Of a stretch of DNA of 7,353 nt, positions 1-5,967 are shown one piece after another; within the stretch, counting starts at the first letter, position 1, and each line of letters opens with the position of its first letter. The notes beneath the pieces are model-generated. The model saw nothing but the letters and a program-made list of their open reading frames with translations, made no database searches and had not been told where the DNA came from. The stretch is from Desulfuromonadales bacterium (GTDB lineage Bacteria; Desulfobacterota; Desulfuromonadia; Desulfuromonadales; UBA2294), in the NCBI GenBank assembly GCA_030591795.1, contig JAUVAJ010000082.1, forward strand, positions 1 through 7,353, in the 5' to 3' direction. A program made the position numbers and the translations under genes.

Positions 1-1
1 A

Positions 2-844
2 GGGAAGATTACAGAGGACGCCAGAAACAAGCAGTTGATTGTTACTGATATTCAAAAGAATATCGATAAGGTAAGAGAATTGGCCAGAATTCTTGACACA
101 CCGGAACGTCAGGTTCTCATTGAAGCGCGAATTGTAGAAGTTGCGACAACTGCCAACCTTGACCTTGGTGTCAACTGGAATATCTTCTACAGTCAGGATA
201 AACAATTTGCCGGAACTGGCAACACCGGCGGTGAAATAGGCATGGGTGGTAACTTTGTTGTCCCGGCTTTTGGTGCAGGAACTGGCCAGACCGCTGGATT
301 TGGTACCGGATTCAGCTGGGGCCAGGTTGGTGTAAATACGACAATTCTCGATTTAAGGTTGTCTGCACTTGAGACCGCAGGTGAGGGTCGAGTTGTTTCC
401 AATCCACGTGTTATGGCTTTGAATGGTGAAAGTGCCAAAATTTCACAAGGTACACAGATTCCTTATCAGACTGTATCGGATGGCGAGGTAGCAACTACTA
501 TGGTTGAGGCTGCCCTTTCCCTTGAGGTAACGCCGATAATAAATCCTGATAATAGTGTTATTTTGGAAGTCAGTGTTACAAACAGTACTCCTGGCACGAC
601 CGTCGCTACCGGAGCTGGTGCTGCACCGTCGATTGATACAAAAGAAGCTGAAACAAAGATGTTGGTCAAAAACGGCGAAACGATGGTTATTGGTGGTATC
701 TATGTCGAGAAGGATGATTACAGTGAAAATGGGGTTCCTATCCTTATGGATATCCCGATCCTTGGTCATTTGTTTAAATCAACCAAGACCAACAAAAACA
801 GAACTGAGTTAATGATCTTTATAACTCCCAGAATTTTGGACTAG
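2..844 (+). CDS. pilQ: Type IV pilus secretin PilQ, C-terminal part (5' end outside window)
   Basis: PilQ forms the outer-membrane secretin ring through which type IV pili leave the cell. The frame is open from base 2, so 280 C-terminal residues are visible and the start lies upstream. Residues 12-46 (counted from base 2) are the end of the last periplasmic N-domain and the entry to the secretin domain, with the typical RQVLIEARIVE segment at 36-46. A Gly-rich stretch at about 70-110 fits the gate/hairpin region. The family signature VPILMDIPILGHLF is at 245-258 and the closing ELMIFITPRIL at 269-279. It ends with TAG and is followed at once by an intrinsic terminator, as expected for the last gene of a pilMNOPQ-type operon. 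A general type II secretion secretin (GspD) is the alternative. The short C-terminus ending just after ITPRIL and the neighbouring aro genes favour PilQ. Confidence 0.9.
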   Translation, partial: GKITEDARNKQLIVTDIQKNIDKVRELARILDTPERQVLIEARIVEVATTANLDLGVNWNIFYSQDKQFAGTGNTGGEIGMGGNFVVPAFGAGTGQTAGFGTGFSWGQVGVNTTILDLRLSALETAGEGRVVSNPRVMALNGESAKISQGTQIPYQTVSDGEVATTMVEAALSLEVTPIINPDNSVILEVSVTNSTPGTTVATGAGAAPSIDTKEAETKMLVKNGETMVIGGIYVEKDDYSENGVPILMDIPILGHLFKSTKTNKNRTELMIFITPRILD

Positions 845-863
845 ATAGATATTTTGCCCAGTT

Positions 864-893
864 AAAAAGGGGCAGGGTGACCTGCCTCTTTTT
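864..893 (+). terminator. Intrinsic terminator after pilQ
   Basis: Bases 864-876 pair with 881-893 to form a 13-bp stem. The GC core is GGCAGG/CCTGCC (871-876 with 881-886) and the single wobble pair is 870/887. The loop is GTGA, a GNRA-type tetraloop. The 3' arm ends in TTTTT (889-893) and the 5' arm begins AAAAA, so the structure could act in both directions. It sits 20 nt after the pilQ stop and 17 nt before the aroK start. Confidence 0.88.
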
Positions 894-910
894 AGTCTGA
901 ATAGTTAGAA

Positions 911-1417
911 ATGAACAGTCATATATTCTTAATCGGCTTTATGGGCGCTGGGAAATCAACTGTCGGCCTTGCAGTAGCGCATGCGCTGTCTTTGCCTTTA
1001 GTTGATCTTGACGCTCTTATAGTTGAAGTTGCTGGGAAGAGTATCAAGTCGATTTTCTATGATGAGGGTGAATCGAGTTTTAGAGATTATGAGTCAAACT
1101 GCCTTAGCAGTTTGTCGAACATTGCACCATCTGTTATTGCTACCGGAGGTGGTATCATTGGTCGTAATGAGAACCGAACCTTCATGCGCGACAGCGGTAC
1201 GACCGTTTACCTGGCGGCTGAATGGGCTACACTGCAACAAAGACTTGAAGGGACAAATGATAGACCATTAGCCGGATCAGGTGTCGACATGGCTACGACT
1301 AGAGCTCTCTTTTTAGACCGTTGCCCCTTGTATGAGCAGGCAGACCTTGTGATCCAGACAGACCAGAAAACTGTACAAGAGATTGTTGATGATATCAGAA
1401 ACTACACGCAACTCTAA
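911..1417 (+). CDS. aroK: Shikimate kinase
   Basis: ATP-dependent phosphorylation of shikimate to shikimate 3-phosphate, a cytosolic step of the chorismate pathway. The 168-residue length is normal for the family. Visible motifs are the Walker A loop GFMGAGKST at residues 9-17, the shikimate-binding D34 in LVDLD, GE..FR..E at 53-61 with R58, the GGG motif at 79-81, the lid arginine R118 in NDRPL, and R137 in RCPLYEQAD. These match the positions of the known substrate-binding residues of E. coli AroK. The ATG at 911 puts the Walker A loop at the usual distance from the N-terminus, but no good Shine-Dalgarno sequence precedes it (GTTAGAA only). The gene begins 17 nt after a strong terminator and overlaps aroB by 29 nt. 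AroK and AroL type kinases cannot be told apart with certainty from this; aroK is chosen because of the pairing with aroB. Confidence 0.93.
   Translation: MNSHIFLIGFMGAGKSTVGLAVAHALSLPLVDLDALIVEVAGKSIKSIFYDEGESSFRDYESNCLSSLSNIAPSVIATGGGIIGRNENRTFMRDSGTTVYLAAEWATLQQRLEGTNDRPLAGSGVDMATTRALFLDRCPLYEQADLVIQTDQKTVQEIVDDIRNYTQL
1379..1381 (+). promoter_or_regulatory. Ribosome binding site that fixes the aroB start
   Basis: A GAG core (within AAGAGA, 1377-1382) lies 7 nt before the ATG at 1389, inside the 3' end of aroK. This supports ATG 1389 over the in-frame TTG codons at 1383 and 1386, which would have little or no spacing to the site. Confidence 0.5.
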
Positions 1418-2498
1418 GATCGAGAAAATTATTGTAGGTTTGGAACATGCTGCTTATCCAATTATTATTGGTCAGGGCATGTTGAATAACTTTGCAGAGG
1501 CCTTGAATGAAATATCATTCCCGCGCAAAGTAGTTATTGTCTCTAATGAGCTGGTTTTTTCTTTGTATGGGGATGTTGTTCAGACCAATCTCATAGATGC
1601 TGGTTATGACGTAGCCAAAATTCTTATCGGCGATGGTGAGAAATATAAGACTTTGACTACATTGTCTACTGTTTATGATCAACTTGTAGAGAATGATATG
1701 GATAGAAGTTGTGGCATTATTGCTCTTGGTGGCGGCGTTGTAGGTGATCTGGCTGGATATGCAGCATCTTCCTACATGCGCGGCGTTGCTTGTGTGCAGT
1801 TGCCAACCACCTTACTTGCTCAGGTTGACAGCTCGGTTGGTGGCAAGACTGCTGTAAACCATCCGCAAGGTAAAAACATCATAGGTGCCTTTTATCAACC
1901 AAAATTGGTCTGTATAGATGTTGACGTGCTCAAAACCTTAGCAGAACGCGAATATCTTGCTGGTTTTGCAGAGATTGTAAAATATGGAGTGATTCGGGAT
2001 GCTGATTTTTTTAATTGGTTGATTGAGCATAATGAAGCGCTGCTTAACCGTGATCCAGAAGCTCTTAATTATGCAATAAAGACGTCTTGCCAAATTAAGG
2101 CGGATATTGTAGAAATTGATGAGAAAGAGTCTGGGATAAGGGCCATCTTGAACTTTGGCCATACTTTTGGCCATGCGGTTGAAACAATCACAGATTATAA
2201 TAGATTTCTGCATGGTGAAGCCGTTTCCATTGGTATGATTGTCGCGGCAAAGATTGCTGAGCAAAAAGGACTCTGTTCAGTACTTGATGTAAAGGCTGTG
2301 TCCACACTGTTACAACGCTTTAATTTGCCGATTACTGCTCCTTCATTTCCGATTGAGGACTATATTGAAGCAATGATGCATGACAAGAAGGTTAAATACG
2401 GAATGTTGAGAATGGTTTTGAATCGTGGAATAGGTCAGTGCGAGGTTGTTGATGTTGCTGATCCGATAGCGGTTTTAATGCCGATCCTTCAATCATAG
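1389..2498 (+). CDS. aroB: 3-dehydroquinate synthase
   Basis: Converts DAHP to 3-dehydroquinate using NAD+ and a divalent metal; second step of the shikimate pathway, cytosolic. With the ATG at 1389 the protein has 369 residues, normal for AroB. The N-terminal strand reads GLEHAAYPIIIG (17-28). The NAD/active-site region includes GDGEKYKT (81-88), GGGVVGD (114-120), LPTTLLAQVDSSVGGKT (138-154) and K162. The metal ligands are E195 in AGFAEIVKYG, H258 in LNFGHTFGHA and H275 in FLHGEAVSIGM. The HDKK motif is at 331-334. Every expected active-site element is present. The start overlaps the end of aroK by 29 nt, so the two are probably translated from one mRNA. The TAG stop lies directly against the left edge of a palindromic repeat. 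Confidence 0.96.
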   Translation: MISETTRNSKIEKIIVGLEHAAYPIIIGQGMLNNFAEALNEISFPRKVVIVSNELVFSLYGDVVQTNLIDAGYDVAKILIGDGEKYKTLTTLSTVYDQLVENDMDRSCGIIALGGGVVGDLAGYAASSYMRGVACVQLPTTLLAQVDSSVGGKTAVNHPQGKNIIGAFYQPKLVCIDVDVLKTLAEREYLAGFAEIVKYGVIRDADFFNWLIEHNEALLNRDPEALNYAIKTSCQIKADIVEIDEKESGIRAILNFGHTFGHAVETITDYNRFLHGEAVSIGMIVAAKIAEQKGLCSVLDVKAVSTLLQRFNLPITAPSFPIEDYIEAMMHDKKVKYGMLRMVLNRGIGQCEVVDVADPIAVLMPILQS

Positions 2499-2501
2499 TT
2501 A

Positions 2502-2530
2502 GTGTCCATCCGGAAACTCCAGATGAGCAC
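2502..2530. repeat. Small hairpin in the left part of the repeat
   Basis: Bases 2502-2513 pair with 2519-2530 as a 12-position stem. There are two mismatches (2506/2526 and 2511/2521), one wobble (2505/2527) and a 5-base loop (AAACT, 2514-2518). There is no following T tract, so it is not an intrinsic terminator. Confidence 0.6.
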
Positions 2531-2536
2531 GAGTGC

Positions 2537-2679
2537 AGTTTTCGATTTGGAAACGAGCAATTTTTTGCAAGGTCAAGGAAATTAAGCATTTGAGCGGAGG
2601 CGTAGTACTTTACGCCGCACAATCAAAGGTGCAGATTGACGCCGAGATTGCAGAAAAGAGCCGTTTCCAGACGAAAACT
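2537..2679. repeat. Long multi-helix hairpin in the repeat
   Basis: Nested helices in register along the whole length are: 2537-2544 with 2672-2679 (8 bp, perfect), 2549-2555 with 2662-2668 (7 bp, perfect), 2561-2570 with 2648-2657 (10 bp, one wobble), 2572-2576 with 2636-2640 (5 bp), 2586-2588 with 2630-2632 (3 bp), 2589-2593 with 2623-2627 (5 bp) and the apex 2599-2604 with 2611-2616 (GGCGTA/TACGCC, loop GTACTT). This much ordered pairing is unlikely by chance in a non-coding gap. If read through from aroB it would form a strong RNA structure just before the next start codon. No T tract follows it. Confidence 0.72.
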
Positions 2680-2684
2680 AGTTA

Positions 2685-3488
2685 ATGGGTCTAATGATGA
2701 CTGATCAAGCAAAATTCAGTGAAAAAATTGCAGAATATCAGAAGATCCTGACCCAGGATTGTAAGTCTCTGGTTTTTATTCCACTAGCTGGTTATTTCTT
2801 TAAAGCCGGTTTGTTGGATGATGCTCTTGAAACTGCTCTCAAAGGAACCTGGGAGTTGCCTGATTATGCGCCTGGATACGTTGCTGTTGCCAGAATATAT
2901 TCCAAGCGCCAAGTTTATCAGAAAGCTTTGTCTGCCTATCAGAAAGCTGTCGCCATTGATCCTTCTTGTCTTGACGCATATAAAGGGATGGCTGGCTTGT
3001 ATCGCGAGCAAGGAGAGCTTGAGGCTGCATCAAACTTACTGACTAAAGCAGTTTTCCTGTTTCCGGATGAGCCATCTATTAAGCAGATGTTAGAGTCACT
3101 TACATCTACTACATCGACTCCACCTCCTGAACCGGCAGCTGTTGGTACGGCACAGCTTCCGAACAAGATGGAGCCGATCACGACCGGTACAATTGCTGAA
3201 ATTTATATTAAACAGGGGTTGTATGATAAAGCCCTGGAAGTTTATCGTGAACTATATACGGAAACCAATGATCCGGCAGTAGCCCGAAAAATTGCTGAGA
3301 TTGAAACTATGGCTCAAGGTGGCGCTCCGCAGGTGGCTGCAGAAGTTCCTGCACCAGAGTCTACATCGTCTACGATTGCTGATCCAGTTTCTGCTATTAG
3401 TGAAAAAGGACGTATGTCCGGTGAATCAGTGCTTGATAACCTGAACAGTATGTTGGCCTCTATTCAGGCTAGGAGGAATCGTGTTTAA
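2685..3488 (+). CDS. Tetratricopeptide-repeat protein, partner of the roadblock protein
   Basis: A 267-residue soluble protein with no signal peptide or membrane segment, so probably cytoplasmic. TPR-like helix pairs are seen at about residues 27-60, 64-97 (YSKRQVYQKALSAYQKAVAIDP), 98-130 (YREQGELEAASNLLTKAVFLFP) and, after a Thr/Pro-rich linker (140-160), at 167-195 (AEIYIKQGLYDKALEVYREL). An Ala/Pro/Ser-rich stretch (211-235) leads to a short predicted helix at the C-terminus (LDNLNSMLASIQARR). TPRs bind proteins, so this is probably a scaffold or adaptor. The 8-nt overlap with the roadblock gene implies translational coupling and a shared complex. ATGs at 2685, 2694 and 2697 are all possible starts; none has a good ribosome site, and GGG at 2687-2689 would suit 2697. 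The right edge of a palindromic repeat touches this start region. No more specific function can be read from the sequence. Confidence 0.82.
   Translation: MGLMMTDQAKFSEKIAEYQKILTQDCKSLVFIPLAGYFFKAGLLDDALETALKGTWELPDYAPGYVAVARIYSKRQVYQKALSAYQKAVAIDPSCLDAYKGMAGLYREQGELEAASNLLTKAVFLFPDEPSIKQMLESLTSTTSTPPPEPAAVGTAQLPNKMEPITTGTIAEIYIKQGLYDKALEVYRELYTETNDPAVARKIAEIETMAQGGAPQVAAEVPAPESTSSTIADPVSAISEKGRMSGESVLDNLNSMLASIQARRNRV
3471..3476 (+). promoter_or_regulatory. Shine-Dalgarno site for the roadblock gene
   Basis: A perfect AGGAGG inside the last codons of the TPR gene, 4 nt before the GTG at 3481. It supports this non-ATG start, which gives an 8-nt overlap with the upstream gene. Confidence 0.75.
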
Positions 3489-3840
3489 CAAAATTTTACA
3501 AGATATTGTCAAACAATCCGGTGGCGGAATCGGCGCAGTACTTATGGGCTATGACGGGATTCCTATAGAACAATATCTGGAGCCGATTGAAGGACTCGAT
3601 TTTCAAATGCTTTCTGTTGAGTACGCCAATGTTATTCGTGAGATCAGAAAAACAGTCGAGCTCCTTGATACCGGAGTAATGGAGGAAGTGTCTATCAAGA
3701 CCGAACGCTTGTACGTAATTATTCGTTCTCTTACTGACGATTATTTTTTGGCTTTGACTCTGGATAGGCGCGGCAATTACGGTAAAGGTCGCTATCTGAT
3801 GATGCGTGAAACACCAAAATTAATTGAAGCCTTGAGTTGA
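3481..3840 (+). CDS. Roadblock/LC7-domain protein (MglB-like GTPase regulator)
   Basis: A 119-residue protein that is essentially one roadblock/LC7 domain. It has an N-terminal helix ([11 protein letters not shown]), a strand [19 protein letters not shown], a long helix carrying [25 protein letters not shown], and two final strands, [31 protein letters not shown], followed by a last helix. Single-domain proteins of this class, such as Myxococcus MglB, dimerise and act on small Ras-like GTPases such as MglA, which set cell polarity and control type IV pili and gliding. Its own substrate GTPase is not in this window. The start is GTG with a perfect AGGAGG 4 nt upstream, inside the TPR gene. The TGA stop is 8 nt before the aroQ ATG. 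The domain call is firm; the role as a GTPase-activating protein is inferred from the family. Confidence 0.83.
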   Translation: MFNKILQDIVKQSGGGIGAVLMGYDGIPIEQYLEPIEGLDFQMLSVEYANVIREIRKTVELLDTGVMEEVSIKTERLYVIIRSLTDDYFLALTLDRRGNYGKGRYLMMRETPKLIEALS

Positions 3841-3848
3841 TATTTAGT

Positions 3849-4283
3849 ATGACTATTCTTGTTTTACATGGACCCAACCTGAATCTACTTGGTCAACGCG
3901 AGCCGAATATTTATGGCAGTGAGACGCTGGCGGAGATTGATAGAGAAATCAGTCAACTCGGCGAGCAACTTGGTAGTAAAGTAGACTCCTTCCAATCTAA
4001 TCACGAAGGTGAACTTATAGATCGTTTACACCTGTCTATGCACGACGGCACCTCTGGAATACTTATCAATCCTGGTGGCTTAACCCATACCAGCGTTGCC
4101 TTGCGCGATGCTATTGCAGCTTTATCGATTCCGGTCGTTGAAGTTCACCTGTCAAATATCCATGCTCGCGAATCGTTTCGCCAGTTGTCTTATGTGTCAC
4201 CTGTTGTTGCGGGTGTTATTTGCGGTTTTGGTAAAGACGGTTATTTACTGGCATTACGCGCAATTTTAGTGAAACTGAATTAA
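3849..4283 (+). CDS. aroQ: 3-dehydroquinate dehydratase, type II
   Basis: Trans-dehydration of 3-dehydroquinate to 3-dehydroshikimate, the third shikimate-pathway step; type II enzymes form dodecamers in the cytosol. The 144-residue length is typical. The N-terminus [21 protein letters not shown] carries the flexible-lid R17 and the catalytic Y22. SNHEGELID (50-58) binds substrate, [16 protein letters not shown] (73-88) contains N74, [14 protein letters not shown] (98-111) contains the catalytic H100 and R111, and [11 protein letters not shown] lies near the end. All key residues are present. ATG 3849 is chosen because the family begins right before ILVLHGPN. The TTG at 3837 would overlap the previous stop and add four non-family residues. 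The ribosome site is weak. It uses the product of AroB, encoded 1.3 kb upstream on the same strand. Confidence 0.96.
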   Translation: MTILVLHGPNLNLLGQREPNIYGSETLAEIDREISQLGEQLGSKVDSFQSNHEGELIDRLHLSMHDGTSGILINPGGLTHTSVALRDAIAALSIPVVEVHLSNIHARESFRQLSYVSPVVAGVICGFGKDGYLLALRAILVKLN

Positions 4284-4307
4284 GTCATTGTTGCCAAACT
4301 CCCCATT

Positions 4308-5375
4308 ATGGTAAAACACAGACGCCGCAAGGCAATTGATCTTCTTCAGCAACATGATCTGGACGCCATGTTGTTCACTGATATGATAAATATCAGGTAT
4401 TTGACCGGTTTTACCGGTACAGATGGTGCCTTGATCGCAGCAAATGAGGATACCTGGTTGCTGTGTGACAGTCGTTATACGGTTCAAGCTGCACGCCAGA
4501 GTGCTTGCACCGTTATAGAATACAAAAAAAAGCAGTCCTCTCTGGTTGATCATCTCAAGAGTAAGAAGCTGCATAGAGTCGGTTTTGAAAGCAGTGTAGT
4601 TACCTATGCTGAATTTAATGAGATTAAGCAGCTCGCAGGAACTGACGTAGAGTGGGTAGCGGTAGAGGATGCTTCTTCTATTCGAGTATTGAAGGATGAA
4701 TCAGAAATTACGTTGATTGAACAAGCTGCTTCTTTTTCTGCTCAGGCCTTTAATGAAATCGTATCACTGATCACCCCCGGAGTTACAGAGAGTGAAATAG
4801 CTCTGGCTCTGGAAATTGCCGTAAGAAAATGCGGTTGCGAAGAAAAATCTTTCGATTTTATTGTTGCCTCGGGTGAAAGGGGAGCTTTGCCGCATGGTGT
4901 TGCTTCCGGGAAAGCTATTAACTCATCTGAACTGGTGACAATAGATTTTGGCGGCCGTTATAGTGGCTATTATTCGGATGAAACTGTTACTTGTGCACTC
5001 GGGAAACCGGCTGAGAAGATGCGCACGGTTTTTGATATAGTTCTCGAAGCGCATGACCGTGCCATTACTAGCATTAAACCAGGTGTGCCACTCAAAGATA
5101 TTGACGCTGTTGCCAGAAAATATATAAAAAAATGTGGATATGCTGATTATTTTGGTCATGGTCTTGGTCACGGAGTCGGACTCGAGGTTCATGAGGCTCC
5201 GAGGGTGTCTCCTTTGTCAAAGGGGTTGACTGAAGTTGGAATGGTCTTTACTGTTGAACCTGGAATTTATCTACCAGATATTGGTGGAGTTAGAATAGAG
5301 GATATTGTTGTGGTCACGGAAGAGGGGTGCAGAATTCTGACCCGTCTGCCAAAAAAATACCAAAGTTTGAATTAG
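4308..5375 (+). CDS. pepQ: M24B metallopeptidase (Xaa-Pro dipeptidase/aminopeptidase)
   Basis: Cytosolic two-metal (Mn/Co) peptidase that cuts the bond before proline in short peptides. Its 355 residues are usual for the PepQ/short PepP group. Residues 1-125 are the creatinase-type N-domain, with NIRYLTGFTGTDGALI (28-43) and LLCDSRYT (51-58). Residues 135-345 are the pita-bread catalytic domain. The five metal ligands are all visible: D213 in TIDFGG, D224 in YYSDET, H288 in GHGLGHGVG, E317 in FTVEPGIY and E331 in GVRIEDIV. The accessory histidines H196 (PHG) and H295 (VHE) are present. ATG 4308 starts the family-conserved first helix, although no Shine-Dalgarno sequence precedes it. The gene contains an A8 run (4524-4531). 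Whether it acts on dipeptides or longer peptides cannot be told from sequence; the symbol is tentative. Confidence 0.88.
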   Translation: MVKHRRRKAIDLLQQHDLDAMLFTDMINIRYLTGFTGTDGALIAANEDTWLLCDSRYTVQAARQSACTVIEYKKKQSSLVDHLKSKKLHRVGFESSVVTYAEFNEIKQLAGTDVEWVAVEDASSIRVLKDESEITLIEQAASFSAQAFNEIVSLITPGVTESEIALALEIAVRKCGCEEKSFDFIVASGERGALPHGVASGKAINSSELVTIDFGGRYSGYYSDETVTCALGKPAEKMRTVFDIVLEAHDRAITSIKPGVPLKDIDAVARKYIKKCGYADYFGHGLGHGVGLEVHEAPRVSPLSKGLTEVGMVFTVEPGIYLPDIGGVRIEDIVVVTEEGCRILTRLPKKYQSLN

Positions 5376-5395
5376 GTTAACGTTGCGCTTTAAAT
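5367..5395 (+). promoter_or_regulatory. Candidate sigma70-type promoter for accBC
   Basis: TTGAAT (5367-5372, 4 of 6 to the -35 consensus) and TTAAAT (5390-5395, 4 of 6 to the -10 consensus) are separated by exactly 17 bases. Transcription would start near 5402, about 20 nt before the accB ATG. The -35 element overlaps the end of the peptidase gene. The match is modest and could be chance. Confidence 0.3.
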
Positions 5396-5410
5396 AGAAG
5401 TCGCGTTTAC

Positions 5411-5416
5411 AGGAGG
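5411..5416 (+). promoter_or_regulatory. Shine-Dalgarno site of accB
   Basis: A perfect AGGAGG (extended to AGGAGGT) 5 nt before the accB ATG at 5422, one of the two strongest ribosome sites in the window, suggesting high translation of accB. Confidence 0.8.
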
Positions 5417-5421
5417 TTACA

Positions 5422-5889
5422 ATGGACATTAAGGACATCAAAGCACTGATTAAGTTGGTGACAGACACAGATATCACCGAATTCGAGATGGAGAACGCCG
5501 AAGAAAAAATCGTCGTCAAGCGCGGAACTGGTCAGGAAGTTGTGCATATTGCTGCCCCGGCAGTTATGTCTGCTCCAGCCCCGGCTGCCGCCGCTGCACC
5601 CGCAGCCCCGGCCTCAGCCGCAGAGAGCGCTCCGGCTGTTGATGATAAATTTCAGACTATCAACTCACCGATTGTCGGCACCTTCTACCGTAAGCCGAGC
5701 CCGGAAGCTAGCGTTTACGCTGAAGTCGGTGACATAGTTGAGGCTGGCGCGACTGTCTGTCTGGTTGAAGCAATGAAAATGTTTAACGAGATCGAGGCAG
5801 AATTCAAATGTAAGATTGTCGAAATCATCAAGGATGATGCCGCTCCGGTCGAATTTGGCGAGGCGTTGTTCCGGGTTGAGCCTCTGTAA
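5422..5889 (+). CDS. accB: Biotin carboxyl carrier protein of acetyl-CoA carboxylase
   Basis: Carries the biotin that shuttles CO2 from the AccC active site to the carboxyltransferase; part of acetyl-CoA carboxylase, the first committed step of fatty acid synthesis. It has 155 residues, a normal length. Residues 1-35 are the conserved N-terminal segment (DIKDIKALIKLVTDTDITEF). Residues 44-72 are a flexible Ala/Pro linker. Residues 77-155 are the biotinyl domain, with the thumb-type sequence SPIVGTFYRKPSPEA (82-96) and the biotinylation motif EAMKM with K119. The biotin would be attached by BirA, not encoded here. A strong ribosome site and a possible promoter precede it. The 78-nt gap to accC has no terminator, so the pair should share an mRNA, as accBC does in many bacteria. 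Confidence 0.96.
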   Translation: MDIKDIKALIKLVTDTDITEFEMENAEEKIVVKRGTGQEVVHIAAPAVMSAPAPAAAAAPAAPASAAESAPAVDDKFQTINSPIVGTFYRKPSPEASVYAEVGDIVEAGATVCLVEAMKMFNEIEAEFKCKIVEIIKDDAAPVEFGEALFRVEPL

Positions 5890-5955
5890 AAATCTGATCT
5901 GAAATGGCAAGGGCCGGTTGTTTTTTATGCCGGATGTTTTATATGAGCATAATTT

Positions 5956-5960
5956 GGAGA
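5956..5960 (+). promoter_or_regulatory. Shine-Dalgarno site that fixes the accC start
   Basis: GGAGA 7 nt before the ATG at 5968. This favours ATG 5968 over the adjacent in-frame TTG at 5965. Confidence 0.65.
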
Positions 5961-5967
5961 TAATTTG

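Larger units (their letters stand above)
2500..2680. repeat. Palindromic, REP/MITE-like repeat element between aroB and the TPR gene
   Basis: A non-coding 181-bp stretch filling almost the whole gap between aroB and the TPR gene. Its two ends are imperfect inverted repeats: 2500-2517 (tagtgtccatccggaaac) matches the reverse complement of 2663-2680 at 14 of 18 positions. A second copy of the same motif lies inside the left half (2537-2554), so the right end can pair with either. The interior folds into a small hairpin and a long one (listed separately). The hexamer TAGTTA occurs at both edges (2496-2501 and 2679-2684), overlapping the outer 2 bases of the inverted repeats, and might be a target duplication. 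No transposase is encoded, so if mobile it would depend on an enzyme elsewhere. It resembles multicopy palindromic repeats I recall from Desulfuromonadales genomes, but that is unverified. Copy number cannot be seen from one window. Confidence 0.7.

Noticed and set aside
835..865. Possible promoter for aroK (TTGGAC ... GTTAAA)
   Set aside because: Matches to the -35 and -10 consensus are poor, and the transcript would start at or inside the terminator hairpin.
2392..2622. Minus-strand open frame of 76 codons overlapping the end of aroB and the repeat
   Set aside because: It is antisense to aroB and runs through the palindromic repeat. Its residues are explained by the repeat sequence, and there is no recognisable domain or ribosome site. 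Such frames are often annotated as hypothetical proteins in copies of repeats.
3837..3848. TTG at 3837 as the aroQ start
   Set aside because: It adds four residues not seen in the family and overlaps the previous stop. ATG 3849 directly precedes the conserved ILVLHGPN strand.
4524..4531. A8 run in the peptidase gene as a programmed frameshift site
   Set aside because: The reading frame is intact on both sides and encodes EYKKKQ in a full-length family protein. There is no stimulatory structure or useful alternative frame nearby.
5890..5967. Possible terminator or structured leader between accB and accC (GGCA...TGCC, CCGG...CCGG, TTTTTT run)
   Set aside because: The pairs are only about 4 bp with long loops, and the T run lies inside the would-be loop rather than after a stem. 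accB and accC are expected to be cotranscribed.
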